Shown: positions 46,233-55,724, counted from the first letter of the stretch. The stretch: 64,000 bases of DNA from Rhodoplanes serenus (GCA_945897515.1 CAMDFO010000002.1:52348-116347), one strand, 5' to 3'. Notes: generated from the letters alone by a model not told the origin. Numbers and translations: made by a program.

Positions 46233-48372
46233 CATCGGTCACGCGCGCTCCCCAGTCGAGCAGGCTGCCGAGCCTCCGGGTCGCGGGATGTCCGGCGATG
46301 TACGCGTGCCATCGCGGGACGGCGCGGCGCGCCATATCCTCACCCTCGTCACGCACCCACACCGCGACGACCAGGAGCGTGAACAGCCAGCCCATGTAGT
46401 AGTAGCGGTCATACGACAAATAGAACAAAGCGACGCTATGCAGGGCGAGCGTGGCGAAGGCGGTCAGCCGCAGCCAAGGCTCGTACCGCCGCGCCAGCCC
46501 GACCCGCACCACCACGGCCAAGGCGACGGCATGCAGCGGCACCATCGCAAACGATTCCGAGGGGCCGGCGAGCAAGCGCGCGATCTGCAGCACGCCGCGC
46601 CGCACGTGATCGCCGGCAAGATCGAGCCGCAGCAGTTCGCCCAGCGCCGCGACATAGGCCGACGGCGGCATCGGCAGGGCTTCGGGGATGGTGGCGTTGG
46701 CGCTGAACAGAATGAACACACCGCCGAACACCCAGTTGTGCAGCGCCATCGAGAACACCGGGACGAAGCCGATACACATTCCGGCGAGCCTGCGGATTTC
46801 GCCGTGCCACAGCGCCGCCAGACCCGCGCCGCCGAGCAGCACGGCGGCGCCCGGCGCCAGGTTGGGCCGCAGGAACAGCGCCAGGGCGAACAGCAGTCCC
46901 GCCCCGAAGGCAGGCGCAAAGCGTGCATCCGGACCGCTTGGTGTCCGCCCCACCAGCATCAGGAATGCGCCGACGAAAACCACAGCCGCCGCCGGATCGG
47001 CGAAACCGCGCGCCGCCCATTTGGCGTAGTGGAAGAAGCTCGATCCGAACAAGGCCCCGATCGGGATCGCGATGAACGTCAATGTCAGCGCAAGGGCCGT
47101 GCGTCCCGAAAAGAAACGTCCGAACAGGACGAACACCAGGAACGGCAGCGCCAGCACAAGCGACAGATAGCCGAGAAAGCTATCGCCGAAGATGAAATGT
47201 TCGAGCGCCCGGAAATAGCGCAATCCAGGACCGCCGTAATAGAACACCTTCTCGCCGCCCTCGAGCGCCTTCCACACGTCCCCCGCAAGCAGGTGCTGTG
47301 CGATCAGCCGGCCGGTGCTCTCATAGAACAAGCCGTCGTCACCGCCTTCGAACGGACGAATGCCACCGATAAAGCTCGCATCGTTCAGCAGCACGACGAC
47401 GAGCGAAAGTCCGATGAACGTGAATGGCAGCGTCAGCCGGCGCCGGTCCCAACGAACCAACAGCGCCAGGACCGCCAGGACCGCGATAAGCGCCGATGCG
47501 GGCTCCAGGAGTTGCTGCATCCGGACCGTTGCGGTCGGCAACAGCGTCATAGCGAGCGGCGGGTCGTTGCCGATCGCCACGCCGAAGATGCGCCGCCCGA
47601 CATCGCCGGGCTCGATCGCCCGGCAGGCCATTTCGGCATGACGCCACACGGTGAAACGCTTGCCCGTGCCTTCCCACAGCAATTCGCCCTGCCAGCACAG
47701 TTGGCTGCCGACGAACGCCTGCGGAAATCGAACCATCACGAAGAACGGCATGGCGAATTGCCAGGGTTGCAGCACCTTCGCCAGGCTACGCTCGCGGTGC
47801 CCGCGCTGCAGATCGCTCACGCCGCTGTACCAGTTGTACCGGCCCTCGTTGACGAACCCGAGCCGGAGCCACACCGGGTCGGTGAAATCGATGCCGGTCA
47901 CCTGCCGCGAAGCGGACGGGCGCTGATAGATGCCGTCGGCAGAGAACGCGAAGGCGCGGTCCGGTCCAGGCTGGCTACGCCAGCAGCCAGCCATGCGGGC
48001 TTCGCAGCGGCGCTCGGGGGGATACTGCACATCGAACCGGTCGGCCATGAACCGGAATGCCTCCGCCGGCAGTCCTGCTTCAAGCGCGCGGCCCTGGCTC
48101 TCGCCCAGGAACACGTTGTGGCCTTCCTCGATCCGCGGCGCCGGCAGAAAGAGCTGTCCGAGCGCTGCCACCGCCACGACCGCGCAGGCCGCAAGCCAAG
48201 GGGCGCGCCGCACCGACACCGCCCCCGCGAACACGGCCACGGCGGCGATCAGCAGCAGCGCGTAGCGGAACAGGTCGTTGACCGGCAACCCAAGCGCCAA
48301 GAGCACCAGGCCCAGCACCGCGAGCCTGCGCCATAGAACCGCCGTTCCGATGCTTTCTGAGGACGAATTCAA
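46207..48372 (-). CDS. Large polytopic membrane protein, possible glycosyltransferase (GT-C-like)
   Basis: About 721 residues with N-terminal helices, a periplasmic domain of about 200 residues (EGHNVFLGESQGRALEAG to MACRAIEPGDVG) and ten or so C-terminal helices. Acidic FEGGDDGLFYES at the start of the second half resembles the first-loop acidic motif of GT-C enzymes. No exact family is recognised. The start is uncertain: TTG at 48372 is proposed because the only ATG (48534) would overlap the divergent gene. It faces the glycan genes on both sides and probably works on the same surface sugar. Confidence 0.7.
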   Translation of the reverse strand: MNSSSESIGTAVLWRRLAVLGLVLLALGLPVNDLFRYALLLIAAVAVFAGAVSVRRAPWLAACAVVAVAALGQLFLPAPRIEEGHNVFLGESQGRALEAGLPAEAFRFMADRFDVQYPPERRCEARMAGCWRSQPGPDRAFAFSADGIYQRPSASRQVTGIDFTDPVWLRLGFVNEGRYNWYSGVSDLQRGHRERSLAKVLQPWQFAMPFFVMVRFPQAFVGSQLCWQGELLWEGTGKRFTVWRHAEMACRAIEPGDVGRRIFGVAIGNDPPLAMTLLPTATVRMQQLLEPASALIAVLAVLALLVRWDRRRLTLPFTFIGLSLVVVLLNDASFIGGIRPFEGGDDGLFYESTGRLIAQHLLAGDVWKALEGGEKVFYYGGPGLRYFRALEHFIFGDSFLGYLSLVLALPFLVFVLFGRFFSGRTALALTLTFIAIPIGALFGSSFFHYAKWAARGFADPAAAVVFVGAFLMLVGRTPSGPDARFAPAFGAGLLFALALFLRPNLAPGAAVLLGGAGLAALWHGEIRRLAGMCIGFVPVFSMALHNWVFGGVFILFSANATIPEALPMPPSAYVAALGELLRLDLAGDHVRRGVLQIARLLAGPSESFAMVPLHAVALAVVVRVGLARRYEPWLRLTAFATLALHSVALFYLSYDRYYYMGWLFTLLVVAVWVRDEGEDMARRAVPRWHAYIAGHPATRRLGSLLDWGARVTDVTPPARQG

Positions 48373-48505
48373 AGCCGCGCCCGCGCCGTTTGGCCGGACC
48401 GTATCGCTCCGCGCCCACGGTTGTCGATGATGCCTTGACCCGCGCGCCGGTGGCGACCAGATTGCCGCCGCATCGGGCCGCCATGGCCAGAGTTCAGGAG
48501 CCGCC

Positions 48506-49561
48506 TTGATCCGCGTCGGCATCGTCGGTTGCAACTACGGACGACAGATCCAACTGCCGGCGTTTCGCGTCGACCCGCGTTGCGAGGTGGTGGCGCTCGC
48601 CGGCACCGATGCGATACGCACCGCGGAGCTGGCGCGCGAGTCCGGCATCCCAAACGCCTTCGGCAGTTGGACGGCCCTCGTGGAAAGCGATGAGGTCGAC
48701 GCGGTCGCGATCGCCACGCCGCCACGCATGCAGCCGGAGATCGCCATTCGCGCCTTGCAACTCGGCAAGCCGGTGTTCGCCGAAAAGCCGATGGCGGCCG
48801 ATCTGGAAGGCGCCGCCGGGATGCTCGCGCAGGCCGGCCGAACGCCGACCACGATGGACTTCAACTTCACGCAGGTGCTGGCGTGGCGCAAAGCCAAGGC
48901 AATGCTCGACGACGGCGCAATCGGCCGGCTACGGCACGTCATGGTTGCCTGGCATGTCGAAAATCATGCAACGCGGATGCGGCTCAAGCACTGGAAGACC
49001 AGCGGTGACGACGGCGGCGGCGCGCTGGGCAATTTCGTGAGCCATTCGCTGCATTATCTGGAATGGTTCTGCGGTCCGATTACAGGATTCGCCGCGCGTC
49101 TCTCGGGGCTGCCGGACGATCCTTCGTTTGAAACCAATGCGGCGTTCCAACTGGCTTTCCAGTCAGGCGCGGCGGGAAGCTTCACGATGAGCTGTGCGTC
49201 TTATCTCGGCAGCGGCCATCGGATCGAGTTCTACGGCGAGGACGGTACGCTGACGCTTTCGAACCCGACCGCCGACTACATGCGGGGCTTTGCCCTGGGC
49301 CACGCCCGACGGCCCGCAGGCGCGCTCATGCCGGTCGCGATCGAAGACGATGCCGTGGACCGGCAGTTTCCCGGCGATGGGCGTATCGCACCGGTGTCGC
49401 GCCTCGCGAGCGGGTTCCTCGATTCCATCGAACGCAAGCAGCCGGCGGCGCCGGGCTTCATGGAGGGGTATCGCGTGCAGGCTTTGCTCGACGCCGCGCG
49501 GCGGTCGCACGCCTCCGGCCGCTGGCTCAACATCGAATTCGTCAAGGAGCAGCGCGCGTGA
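48506..49561 (+). CDS. Gfo/Idh/MocA-family oxidoreductase
   Basis: The 351-residue NAD(P)-dependent protein has the Rossmann start RVGIVGCNYGRQIQLPAF, the cofactor line AGTDAIRTAELA, and FAEKPMAADLEGA, where the EKP lysine is the usual catalytic residue. The family dehydrogenates or epimerises sugars and sugar nucleotides. It starts with TTG with AGGAG upstream and overlaps the next gene by four bases (GTGA). Its role here is probably in modifying an NDP-sugar, by context. Confidence 0.85.
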   Translation: MIRVGIVGCNYGRQIQLPAFRVDPRCEVVALAGTDAIRTAELARESGIPNAFGSWTALVESDEVDAVAIATPPRMQPEIAIRALQLGKPVFAEKPMAADLEGAAGMLAQAGRTPTTMDFNFTQVLAWRKAKAMLDDGAIGRLRHVMVAWHVENHATRMRLKHWKTSGDDGGGALGNFVSHSLHYLEWFCGPITGFAARLSGLPDDPSFETNAAFQLAFQSGAAGSFTMSCASYLGSGHRIEFYGEDGTLTLSNPTADYMRGFALGHARRPAGALMPVAIEDDAVDRQFPGDGRIAPVSRLASGFLDSIERKQPAAPGFMEGYRVQALLDAARRSHASGRWLNIEFVKEQRA

Positions 49562-50535
49562 GCCGCATCCTGGTCACCGGCGGCAGCGGCTTCATCGGAT
49601 CGGCGCTGGTCAAGGCGCTGGTGAAGGACGGCCACGCCGTGCGCGTGCTCGACGACAATTCTCGCGGCGCTCCGCGACGGCTCAGCGACGTGGCCAACGA
49701 TATCGAGTTCATCGCCGGCGATATCCGCGACCCGGCGGCGGTGCTGAACGCCACGCGCGGCGTCGACGAGGTGCATCACCTCGCCTTCGTCAACGGCACC
49801 GAGTTCTTCTACAGCCAGCCCGATCTGGTGCTCGACGTCGGCGTCAAGGGCATGGCCAACGTGATCGACGCCTGCCGCGCGGCGAATGTCGGCAAGCTGA
49901 TACTGGCGTCAAGCTCCGAAGTGTATCAAACACCGCCGCAGGTCCCGACCGACGAGACCGCGCCGCTGATCGTTCCCGATCCGACCAATCCGCGCTATTC
50001 CTACGGCGGCGGCAAGATCATCAGCGAATTGATGGCGCTCAACTACGGCCGCAAGCATTTCGAGCGCGTGCTGATCTTCCGGCCGCACAACGTCTACGGC
50101 CCGGACATGGGCTTCGAGCACGTCATCCCGCAGTTTGCACTTCGCCTGAAGCGCGCGGCGGCGCAGCACCCACAAGGCAAGGTGCCGTTTGAAATCCAGG
50201 GCGACGGCAGCCAGACCCGCAGCTTCTGCCACGTCGACGATCTGGTGGCCGGCGTGCTGGCGATGCGCGCCAAAGGCCAGCATCTCGGCATCTATCACGT
50301 CGGCACCACCGAGGAGGTCGCCATCGCCGATTTGGCACGCCGCATCGCCGCGCACGCGGGACGCGAGATCGAATTCATCAGCCTGCCTGCGCCACAGGGC
50401 GGCACGCAGCGGCGCTGCCCCGATATCGGCAAGCTGTCAAAACTCGGCTATGCGCCGCAGGTTTCGCTGGCCAACGGCCTGCCGCCGACCGTCGACTGGT
50501 ACTGGGCCAACGAAAGCCTTGCACCCAAAGCCTGA
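49558..50535 (+). CDS. NAD-dependent epimerase/dehydratase (sugar-nucleotide SDR)
   Basis: This 325-residue extended SDR has ILVTGGSGFIGSALVKAL, the serine site ILASSSEVYQ, the catalytic YSYGGGK (YxxxK kept as Y-GGG-K) and RPHNVYGPDMG. These features fit UDP-glucose epimerases and 4,6-dehydratase relatives. It starts with GTG inside the stop of the oxidoreductase gene, so the pair is coupled. A repeat element and the C-methyltransferase gene follow. Confidence 0.87.
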   Translation: MSRILVTGGSGFIGSALVKALVKDGHAVRVLDDNSRGAPRRLSDVANDIEFIAGDIRDPAAVLNATRGVDEVHHLAFVNGTEFFYSQPDLVLDVGVKGMANVIDACRAANVGKLILASSSEVYQTPPQVPTDETAPLIVPDPTNPRYSYGGGKIISELMALNYGRKHFERVLIFRPHNVYGPDMGFEHVIPQFALRLKRAAAQHPQGKVPFEIQGDGSQTRSFCHVDDLVAGVLAMRAKGQHLGIYHVGTTEEVAIADLARRIAAHAGREIEFISLPAPQGGTQRRCPDIGKLSKLGYAPQVSLANGLPPTVDWYWANESLAPKA

Positions 50536-50562
50536 CCCGGTGCATCACCTTCGCCGACGCTT

Positions 50563-50644
50563 GTAGGATGGGCAAAGGCGCGATAGCGCCGTTCCCACCG
50601 GTTTGCCGCACGTCGTGGGCTTCGCTTCGCTCAGCCCACCCTAC
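50563..50644. repeat. 82-bp intergenic repeat, GTAGG-TGGGC inverted ends
   Basis: GTAGGATGGGC (50563-50573) and GCCCACCCTAC (50634-50644) are inverted with one mismatch. The unit with CTTCGCTTCGCTCAGCCCACC inside is of the kind found in many copies in Bradyrhizobium-like genomes. Confidence 0.7.
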
Positions 50645-50672
50645 GCTTTCATCACGTTAGGAGTTCGAGCCC

Positions 50673-51941
50673 GTGTTCCCCAAGAAAGTCGCCCGCGCGG
50701 CCGGCACCGGCGCAAGCGTTCCGGTCGAGTGTTGCCAGATCTGCGGCAGCGAGAAGCTGGAGACCGTGCTCTCGCTCGGCTACATGCCGCCGGTGAACCA
50801 GATGGTCCCGGTCGGCCAGGTGCAGCGCCAGCAGCCGTGGTTCCCGACCAACCTGCTCCATTGCGGCGAATGCGAGCTGGTGCAGCTCGGCCTCGCGGTC
50901 GATCCGGTCATCATCTTCCCGCCGGACTATCCCTACACCAGCGGCATGACCCGCATCCTGCGCGACAATTTCGCGGAGCTTTACGCCGAGTCGTCGAAGA
51001 TGCTCGGGCTCACCAAGGACGATCTCGCGATCGACATCGGCTCGAACGACGGCACGCTGATCTCGAATTTCCAGAAGGGCGGCCACCGCATCCTCGGCAT
51101 CGAGCCGACCGACGTGGCCAAGATCGCCAACGAACGCGGCATCCCCACGCTGCAGCGCTATTTCGGCAAGGCCGTCGCAAGCGAGGTGAAAGCCAAGCAC
51201 GGCGCCGCCAAGGTTGTGACGGCCGCGAACTGCTTTGCGCATATCGAGGACGTTCACGCCATCGTCGAGGGGATCGTCGAAATGCTCGCGCCCGACGGCG
51301 TGTTCATCTCGGAATCGCATTACCTGATCGGCTTGCTCGACGATTTGCAATACGACACGGTTTATCACGAGCACCTGCGCCACTACACGGTCGGCAGCCT
51401 GGCGCATCTGCTCGGGATGCACGGCCTGGAAGTGTTCCATGCCCGCAAGATTCCGACCCACGGCGGCTCGATCCGGGTCTATGCGGCGCGCAAGGGTACG
51501 TGGAAGGTCGAACCGAGCGTGCGGCAGATGCTCGACGCCGAGCCGGCCGGCGATGCCATGCGCAAGCGGCTCGCCAAGTTCCGCGACGAGGTGATGCTCT
51601 CCAAGCTGCGGCTCCACGCGCTCATTCGCGACGTGAAGGAAAAAGGCGGCCGCATCGTCGGCATCAGCGCGCCATCGCGCGCCTCGACACTGGTGAATTA
51701 TGTCGGGCTCGATTCGTCGATCATCGACTACGTCTGCGAAATCCAAGGCTCGCTCAAGATCGGCAAGTGCATGCCCGGCACGCTCATCCCGGTTGTGGAG
51801 GAGAGCCGCATGTTCGAGGACCAGCCGGAGTGCGCCATTATTTTCTCCTGGCACATCGCCGACGAGCTTGCTCCCAAGTTGCGGGCGAAAGGCTATAAAG
51901 GCATGCTAGTTACACCGCTGCCGGTGCCAAGAATTCTGTAA
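50673..51941 (+). CDS. NDP-hexose C-methyltransferase-like protein (zinc-binding N-terminus)
   Basis: The 422-residue protein follows the TylC3/NovU layout: an N-terminal zinc-binding domain (VECCQICGSEKLETVL and LLHCGECELVQLG), a central SAM domain (LAIDIGSNDGTLISNFQ) and a C-terminal C-methyltransferase domain (VFHARKIPTHGGSIRVYAA and KGGRIVGISAPSRASTLVNY). Such enzymes place a methyl on carbon 3 of a 4-keto-6-deoxysugar nucleotide. GTG at 50673 has AGGAG upstream. With the epimerase and oxidoreductase before it, a branched deoxysugar is likely, by inference. The Rieske gene follows 14 bp later. Confidence 0.85.
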   Translation: MFPKKVARAAGTGASVPVECCQICGSEKLETVLSLGYMPPVNQMVPVGQVQRQQPWFPTNLLHCGECELVQLGLAVDPVIIFPPDYPYTSGMTRILRDNFAELYAESSKMLGLTKDDLAIDIGSNDGTLISNFQKGGHRILGIEPTDVAKIANERGIPTLQRYFGKAVASEVKAKHGAAKVVTAANCFAHIEDVHAIVEGIVEMLAPDGVFISESHYLIGLLDDLQYDTVYHEHLRHYTVGSLAHLLGMHGLEVFHARKIPTHGGSIRVYAARKGTWKVEPSVRQMLDAEPAGDAMRKRLAKFRDEVMLSKLRLHALIRDVKEKGGRIVGISAPSRASTLVNYVGLDSSIIDYVCEIQGSLKIGKCMPGTLIPVVEESRMFEDQPECAIIFSWHIADELAPKLRAKGYKGMLVTPLPVPRIL

Positions 51942-51955
51942 GGAGAGCGATTTGC

Positions 51956-52321
51956 ATGGCTGAAGTCTTCGTCGCCAAGGTTTCGGAGTTTGCCGACGGC
52001 GAGCGCCGCATCATCGAGCACGGCGCGCACAACATCGGCGTGTTCCACTGGGAAGGCCAGTTCTACGCCTACGCCAACATGTGCCTGCATCAGGGCGGGC
52101 CGGCGTGCGAAGGCGTCATCATGCACCAGGTCGAAGACGTGATCGGCGCCGACAAGACTTGGGTCGGGCAGAAGTTCTCCGACACAAGGGTGAATTTCGT
52201 CTGCCCCTGGCACGGCTACGAATACGACATCAAGACCGGCGAATGCGCCGCCGACCGGCGGCTGCGCCTGAAAAACTACAAGGTAGTTCGGCGCGGCGAT
52301 GACGTGTTCGTCGCGATCTGA
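51956..52321 (+). CDS. Small Rieske [2Fe-2S] protein
   Basis: A 121-residue ferredoxin-size protein with the two Rieske binding boxes C43-L-H45 and C83-PWH86. No catalytic oxygenase domain is attached, so it should act as an electron carrier or as an accessory subunit. It lies 14 bp after the C-methyltransferase and 15 bp before the enolase-superfamily gene, so it could belong to either group. No oxygenase large subunit or reductase is in the window. Confidence 0.85.
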   Translation: MAEVFVAKVSEFADGERRIIEHGAHNIGVFHWEGQFYAYANMCLHQGGPACEGVIMHQVEDVIGADKTWVGQKFSDTRVNFVCPWHGYEYDIKTGECAADRRLRLKNYKVVRRGDDVFVAI

Positions 52322-52336
52322 GCAAGGCGCATCGCA

Positions 52337-53434
52337 GTGAAAATCACCGGCGTCGAACCGTTCCACATCAGCGTGCCCTACAATTACGGCGGCCCGTTGC
52401 AGAAGGCCGACTCGATCCCGTGGCGGAACATGGAGACGCTGCTGGTCAAGGTGACGACCGACGAGGGCGTCACCGGCTGGGGCGAAGGGTTCGGCTTCAC
52501 GATCTGCGGCACCACCGGCTATGCGGTCACGCACGCCATCGCGCCGCTCGCCGTCGGCCGCGACCCGCGCGACATCGCTGCGCTTACGACCGACATCGCG
52601 CGCAAGCAGCAGAACTGCAGCCGCAACGGGCCGGTGGCGTTCGCGCTGTCGGCCCTCGATATCGCGCTGTGGGACATCGCGGGCAAGATCGCGAACCAAC
52701 CGCTTTACAAGTTGCTCGGCAGCAAAGAAACCGTCGACCGCATGCCGGCCTACGCCAGCCTGCTGCGCTACGGCTCGGTCGATCTGGTCGAACGTCATTC
52801 CGCGCGCGCCGCCGAGCAAGGCTATGTCCGCGTGAAACTGCATGAGATTCAAACGCCGCAGGTCGCCATCGCGCGAAAGGTGCTCGGGCCCGACATCAAG
52901 CTGATGGTCGACACCAACTGCCCGTGGACTCCCGACCAGGCTGTCGCGATGGCCAAGGAATGGGCGCCGTACAATCTGCTCTGGCTCGAAGAGCCGGTGT
53001 GGCCGCCGGAGGATTACGCCGCGATGGCGCGCATCCGCAAAGAAGGCGGCGTTCCGGTCGCCGCGGGCGAATGCGGCAGCACCTACGCCGATTTCCTTCA
53101 GCTCATCGACACTGCCGGCGTGAACTACGTGCAGCCGAGCGTGACCAAGATCCACGGCCTCACCGGAATGCTCCGCGTCGTCGAGCTGGCCCGTTCGCGC
53201 GGCACGACGGTGGCGCCGCATTCGCCCTATTTCGGTCCGGGGCTCATGGCCACCATGCACTTGAGCGCGAGCATGCCGGAAAAGCCGCCGATCGAACGCT
53301 TTTTCCTCGAACTAGAGGCAAGCCCGCTCGGCGATTGGGTCAACGCGCAGGACGGGCACATGCGCATGCCGCAAGGTCCGGGCCTCGGCGTCGACATCGA
53401 CGAGGCCGTGATCGCGAAGTATCGCATCGGGTGA
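52337..53434 (+). CDS. Enolase-superfamily enzyme (mandelate racemase/muconate cycloisomerase type)
   Basis: The 365-residue enzyme has the expected barrel residues: K167-L-H169 at the second strand, metal ligands D192 (MVDTNC), E218 (WLEEPV) and E245 (AAGECG), and a late His in VAPHSPYFGPG. The enzymes abstract the alpha proton of a carboxylic acid; KxH replaces the more common KxK, as in some acid-sugar dehydratases. It starts with GTG. A Bug protein gene follows 50 bp later, so it probably works on an imported hydroxy or sugar acid. Confidence 0.87.
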   Translation: MKITGVEPFHISVPYNYGGPLQKADSIPWRNMETLLVKVTTDEGVTGWGEGFGFTICGTTGYAVTHAIAPLAVGRDPRDIAALTTDIARKQQNCSRNGPVAFALSALDIALWDIAGKIANQPLYKLLGSKETVDRMPAYASLLRYGSVDLVERHSARAAEQGYVRVKLHEIQTPQVAIARKVLGPDIKLMVDTNCPWTPDQAVAMAKEWAPYNLLWLEEPVWPPEDYAAMARIRKEGGVPVAAGECGSTYADFLQLIDTAGVNYVQPSVTKIHGLTGMLRVVELARSRGTTVAPHSPYFGPGLMATMHLSASMPEKPPIERFFLELEASPLGDWVNAQDGHMRMPQGPGLGVDIDEAVIAKYRIG

Positions 53435-53484
53435 GAACAGGCGACGGGCCGCCATGACAGCGCCGTCCGGCACGGGAGAATGAC

Positions 53485-54456
53485 ATGCGAAAGCTGATGC
53501 TTGCTGCTGCCGCATTCGTGCTCGGAATGAACGCCGCCTCGGCGCAGGTCTTTCCGTCCCGCCCGGTCACGTTGGTCGTGCCATACCCTCCCGGCGGTCC
53601 GACCGACACGCTGGCGCGGATCGTTGCCGAACCGTTGCGCGCCGCACTCGGCCAGCCGATCATCGTCGAGAACATCGCGGGCGCCGGCGGTGCGGTGGGT
53701 TCCGGCCGCGTCGCCCGCGCGACACCCGATGGCCACATGCTGATCGTCGGCCATCTCGCCACCCACGCCATCCTGCCCGCCACCCAGACTCTCAACTACG
53801 ACGTGATCACGGATTTCGAGCCGATCGCGCTGTTGGCCGATACCCCGCAAGGCATCGCCGGCAAGCGCGACCTGCCGGCGAAGGACATGAAAGAACTGAT
53901 CGCGTGGCTGAAGGCCGATCCAGGCAAGCGCACCATGGGCTCGGTCGGCGTCGGCGGTCCTTCGGACCTCTCCGCGATCCTGTTCCAGCAGCAGACCGGA
54001 ACCAGCTTCCAGCTCGTGCCCTATCGCGGCGGCGCGCCGCTGCTGCAGGACCTGGTCGGCGGACAGATCGACATGGGACTGTTCCAGGCCTCGGCCTTCC
54101 TGGAGCAGGTTCGCGGCGGCCAGATCAAGGCCTACGCCGTGATGTCCCGGCAGCGCATGGCGATCGCACCGGACGTTCCGACGATGGAAGAGGCCGGCGT
54201 GCCGCGCTTCGTCTCGTCGATCTGGCACGGGTTGTGGGCGCCCAAAGGCACCCCGAAGGACATCGTCGCCAGGCTCAACGCCGCGGTTTCGCAGGCGCTG
54301 GCCGATCCCGCCGTGAAGAAGCGTTTCGCCGACATCGGCCAGGACATCTGGCCCGGCGAACAGCAGACGCCCGCCGCCCTGGCCGCCCATCAGAAGGCCG
54401 AGATCGAAAAGTGGTGGCCTATCGTCAAGGCGGCGAATATCACTGCTGGCAGGTAG
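53485..54456 (+). CDS. Bug-family (TctC-like) solute-binding protein
   Basis: A 323-residue exported protein (signal peptide ending ASAQ) with VFPSRPVTLVVPYPPGGPTDTLARI and IIVENIAGAGGAVGS, standard Bug motifs. GGGAGAA precedes the ATG. It lies between the enolase-superfamily gene and an amidohydrolase on the same strand with short gaps, suggesting one catabolic unit. No membrane subunit is nearby. Confidence 0.9.
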   Translation: MRKLMLAAAAFVLGMNAASAQVFPSRPVTLVVPYPPGGPTDTLARIVAEPLRAALGQPIIVENIAGAGGAVGSGRVARATPDGHMLIVGHLATHAILPATQTLNYDVITDFEPIALLADTPQGIAGKRDLPAKDMKELIAWLKADPGKRTMGSVGVGGPSDLSAILFQQQTGTSFQLVPYRGGAPLLQDLVGGQIDMGLFQASAFLEQVRGGQIKAYAVMSRQRMAIAPDVPTMEEAGVPRFVSSIWHGLWAPKGTPKDIVARLNAAVSQALADPAVKKRFADIGQDIWPGEQQTPAALAAHQKAEIEKWWPIVKAANITAGR

Positions 54457-54500
54457 AGCGCCTGCACCGTCCCAGTCGCACACGCAAGGAAGGCAAGCCC

Positions 54501-55721
54501 ATGATGGATCTTCAGCTGAGCAACGACCGCCGCATGAAGGTCGAGGAGTTCGACTCCGGCAAGATGCTCGCGCACGCATCAAAGCAGGCAAAGGACCGCG
54601 GCTACCGGGACTTTCCGATCATCGACGTCGACTCGCACCATTACGAGCTGGAATCGTTCAACGAGATTCTCGAATACATGGACGACCCGGTGATGCGGCA
54701 GCTCGCCAAGAGCGCCAACTCCGGCAACTCCAAGGGCGTCGGCGTGATGCCGGGCGGCGTCGGCTACCAGGACATGGGCGGACGCGTCACCCGCTATCCG
54801 CTGCGCCGGATCGAGAAAACCGAGCCCGGCGTGCATCGCGACGTGTCGCTGACCCGGCGCTGGATGGACGCGATGGGCATCGACGTCGCCGTGCTGTTTC
54901 CCTCGCCGATGCTGCAGCTCGGGCTGCATCCGCAGGTCGAGGCCGAGGTCGCCTTGGCCTGGGCTTACAACCGCTGGCTCTGCGAGCGCGTGTTGCAGGA
55001 AGAAAGCCGCATCGTCTCGATGATCTACCTGCCGTTCAACGATCCGGAAGCCAGCTACAAGATGGTCAAGGAGTTCGCCGGCAAGAAGGGCGTCTCCGGC
55101 TTCATGGTGACGTCGGTGCGCTACCGGCCGGTGCACCACAACACCTACATGAAGATCTATGCGGCGATCGAAGAGCTCGGCCTGCCGCTGGCGTTCCACG
55201 CCGGCTACAACTGGAACGAACAGTCGATGGCGATGATGAACAAGTTCATCTCGGTCCATGCCATCGGCTTCGTGTTCTACAACATGGTCCACATGACCAA
55301 CTGGGTGCTCAACGGCATCCCGGAGCGATTCCCCAAGCTCAAGGTGATCTGGATCGAGAGCGGCCTCGCCTGGCTCCCCTTCATGATCCAGCGGCTCGAC
55401 AACGAATATCTGATGCGCTCGTCGGAATGCCCCGCACTGAAGAAGCTGCCGGGCGAATACATCACCGACATGTTCTACACCTCGCAGCCGATGGAAATTC
55501 CGCGCGACATGAGCCTCCTCGAATCGACCTTCAAGTGCATCAAGGCCGACACCCAATTGCTATACTCGTCGGACTATCCGCACTGGGACTTCGACCTGCC
55601 ATCGACGATCTACGACCTGCCGTTCCTCAAGGAGCAAGCCAAGCGCGACATCCTCGGCGGCAACGCCGTCAAGCTGTTCAAGCTCGACATCAACGGCCGG
55701 AAGCTCGCCAAGGTGGCGTAG
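54501..55721 (+). CDS. Amidohydrolase family 2 protein (COG2159)
   Basis: The 406-residue protein has FPIIDVDSHHYELESF at the start of the metal-dependent TIM barrel, FHAGYNWNEQ in the middle and LLYSSDYPHWDFD near the end, as in COG2159 proteins. DVDSHH takes the place of the HxH motif, as is frequent in this group. Members are often decarboxylases or hydrolases of aromatic-type acids. AAGGAAGG lies before the ATG. It ends against the convergent SDR gene with 3 bp between. Confidence 0.85.
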   Translation: MMDLQLSNDRRMKVEEFDSGKMLAHASKQAKDRGYRDFPIIDVDSHHYELESFNEILEYMDDPVMRQLAKSANSGNSKGVGVMPGGVGYQDMGGRVTRYPLRRIEKTEPGVHRDVSLTRRWMDAMGIDVAVLFPSPMLQLGLHPQVEAEVALAWAYNRWLCERVLQEESRIVSMIYLPFNDPEASYKMVKEFAGKKGVSGFMVTSVRYRPVHHNTYMKIYAAIEELGLPLAFHAGYNWNEQSMAMMNKFISVHAIGFVFYNMVHMTNWVLNGIPERFPKLKVIWIESGLAWLPFMIQRLDNEYLMRSSECPALKKLPGEYITDMFYTSQPMEIPRDMSLLESTFKCIKADTQLLYSSDYPHWDFDLPSTIYDLPFLKEQAKRDILGGNAVKLFKLDINGRKLAKVA

Positions 55722-55724
55722 CGT

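Noticed and set aside
46213..48336. Long plus-strand open frame of about 700 codons
   Set aside because: It is the antisense of the membrane-protein gene; its composition (Arg/Gln/His-rich) is that of a GC-driven shadow. The same holds for the long frames at 26311-27471 (+) and 27548-29113 (-).
48373..48534. ATG start of the large membrane protein at 48534
   Set aside because: It would overlap the start of the divergent oxidoreductase; the residues before the first helix look like noise.
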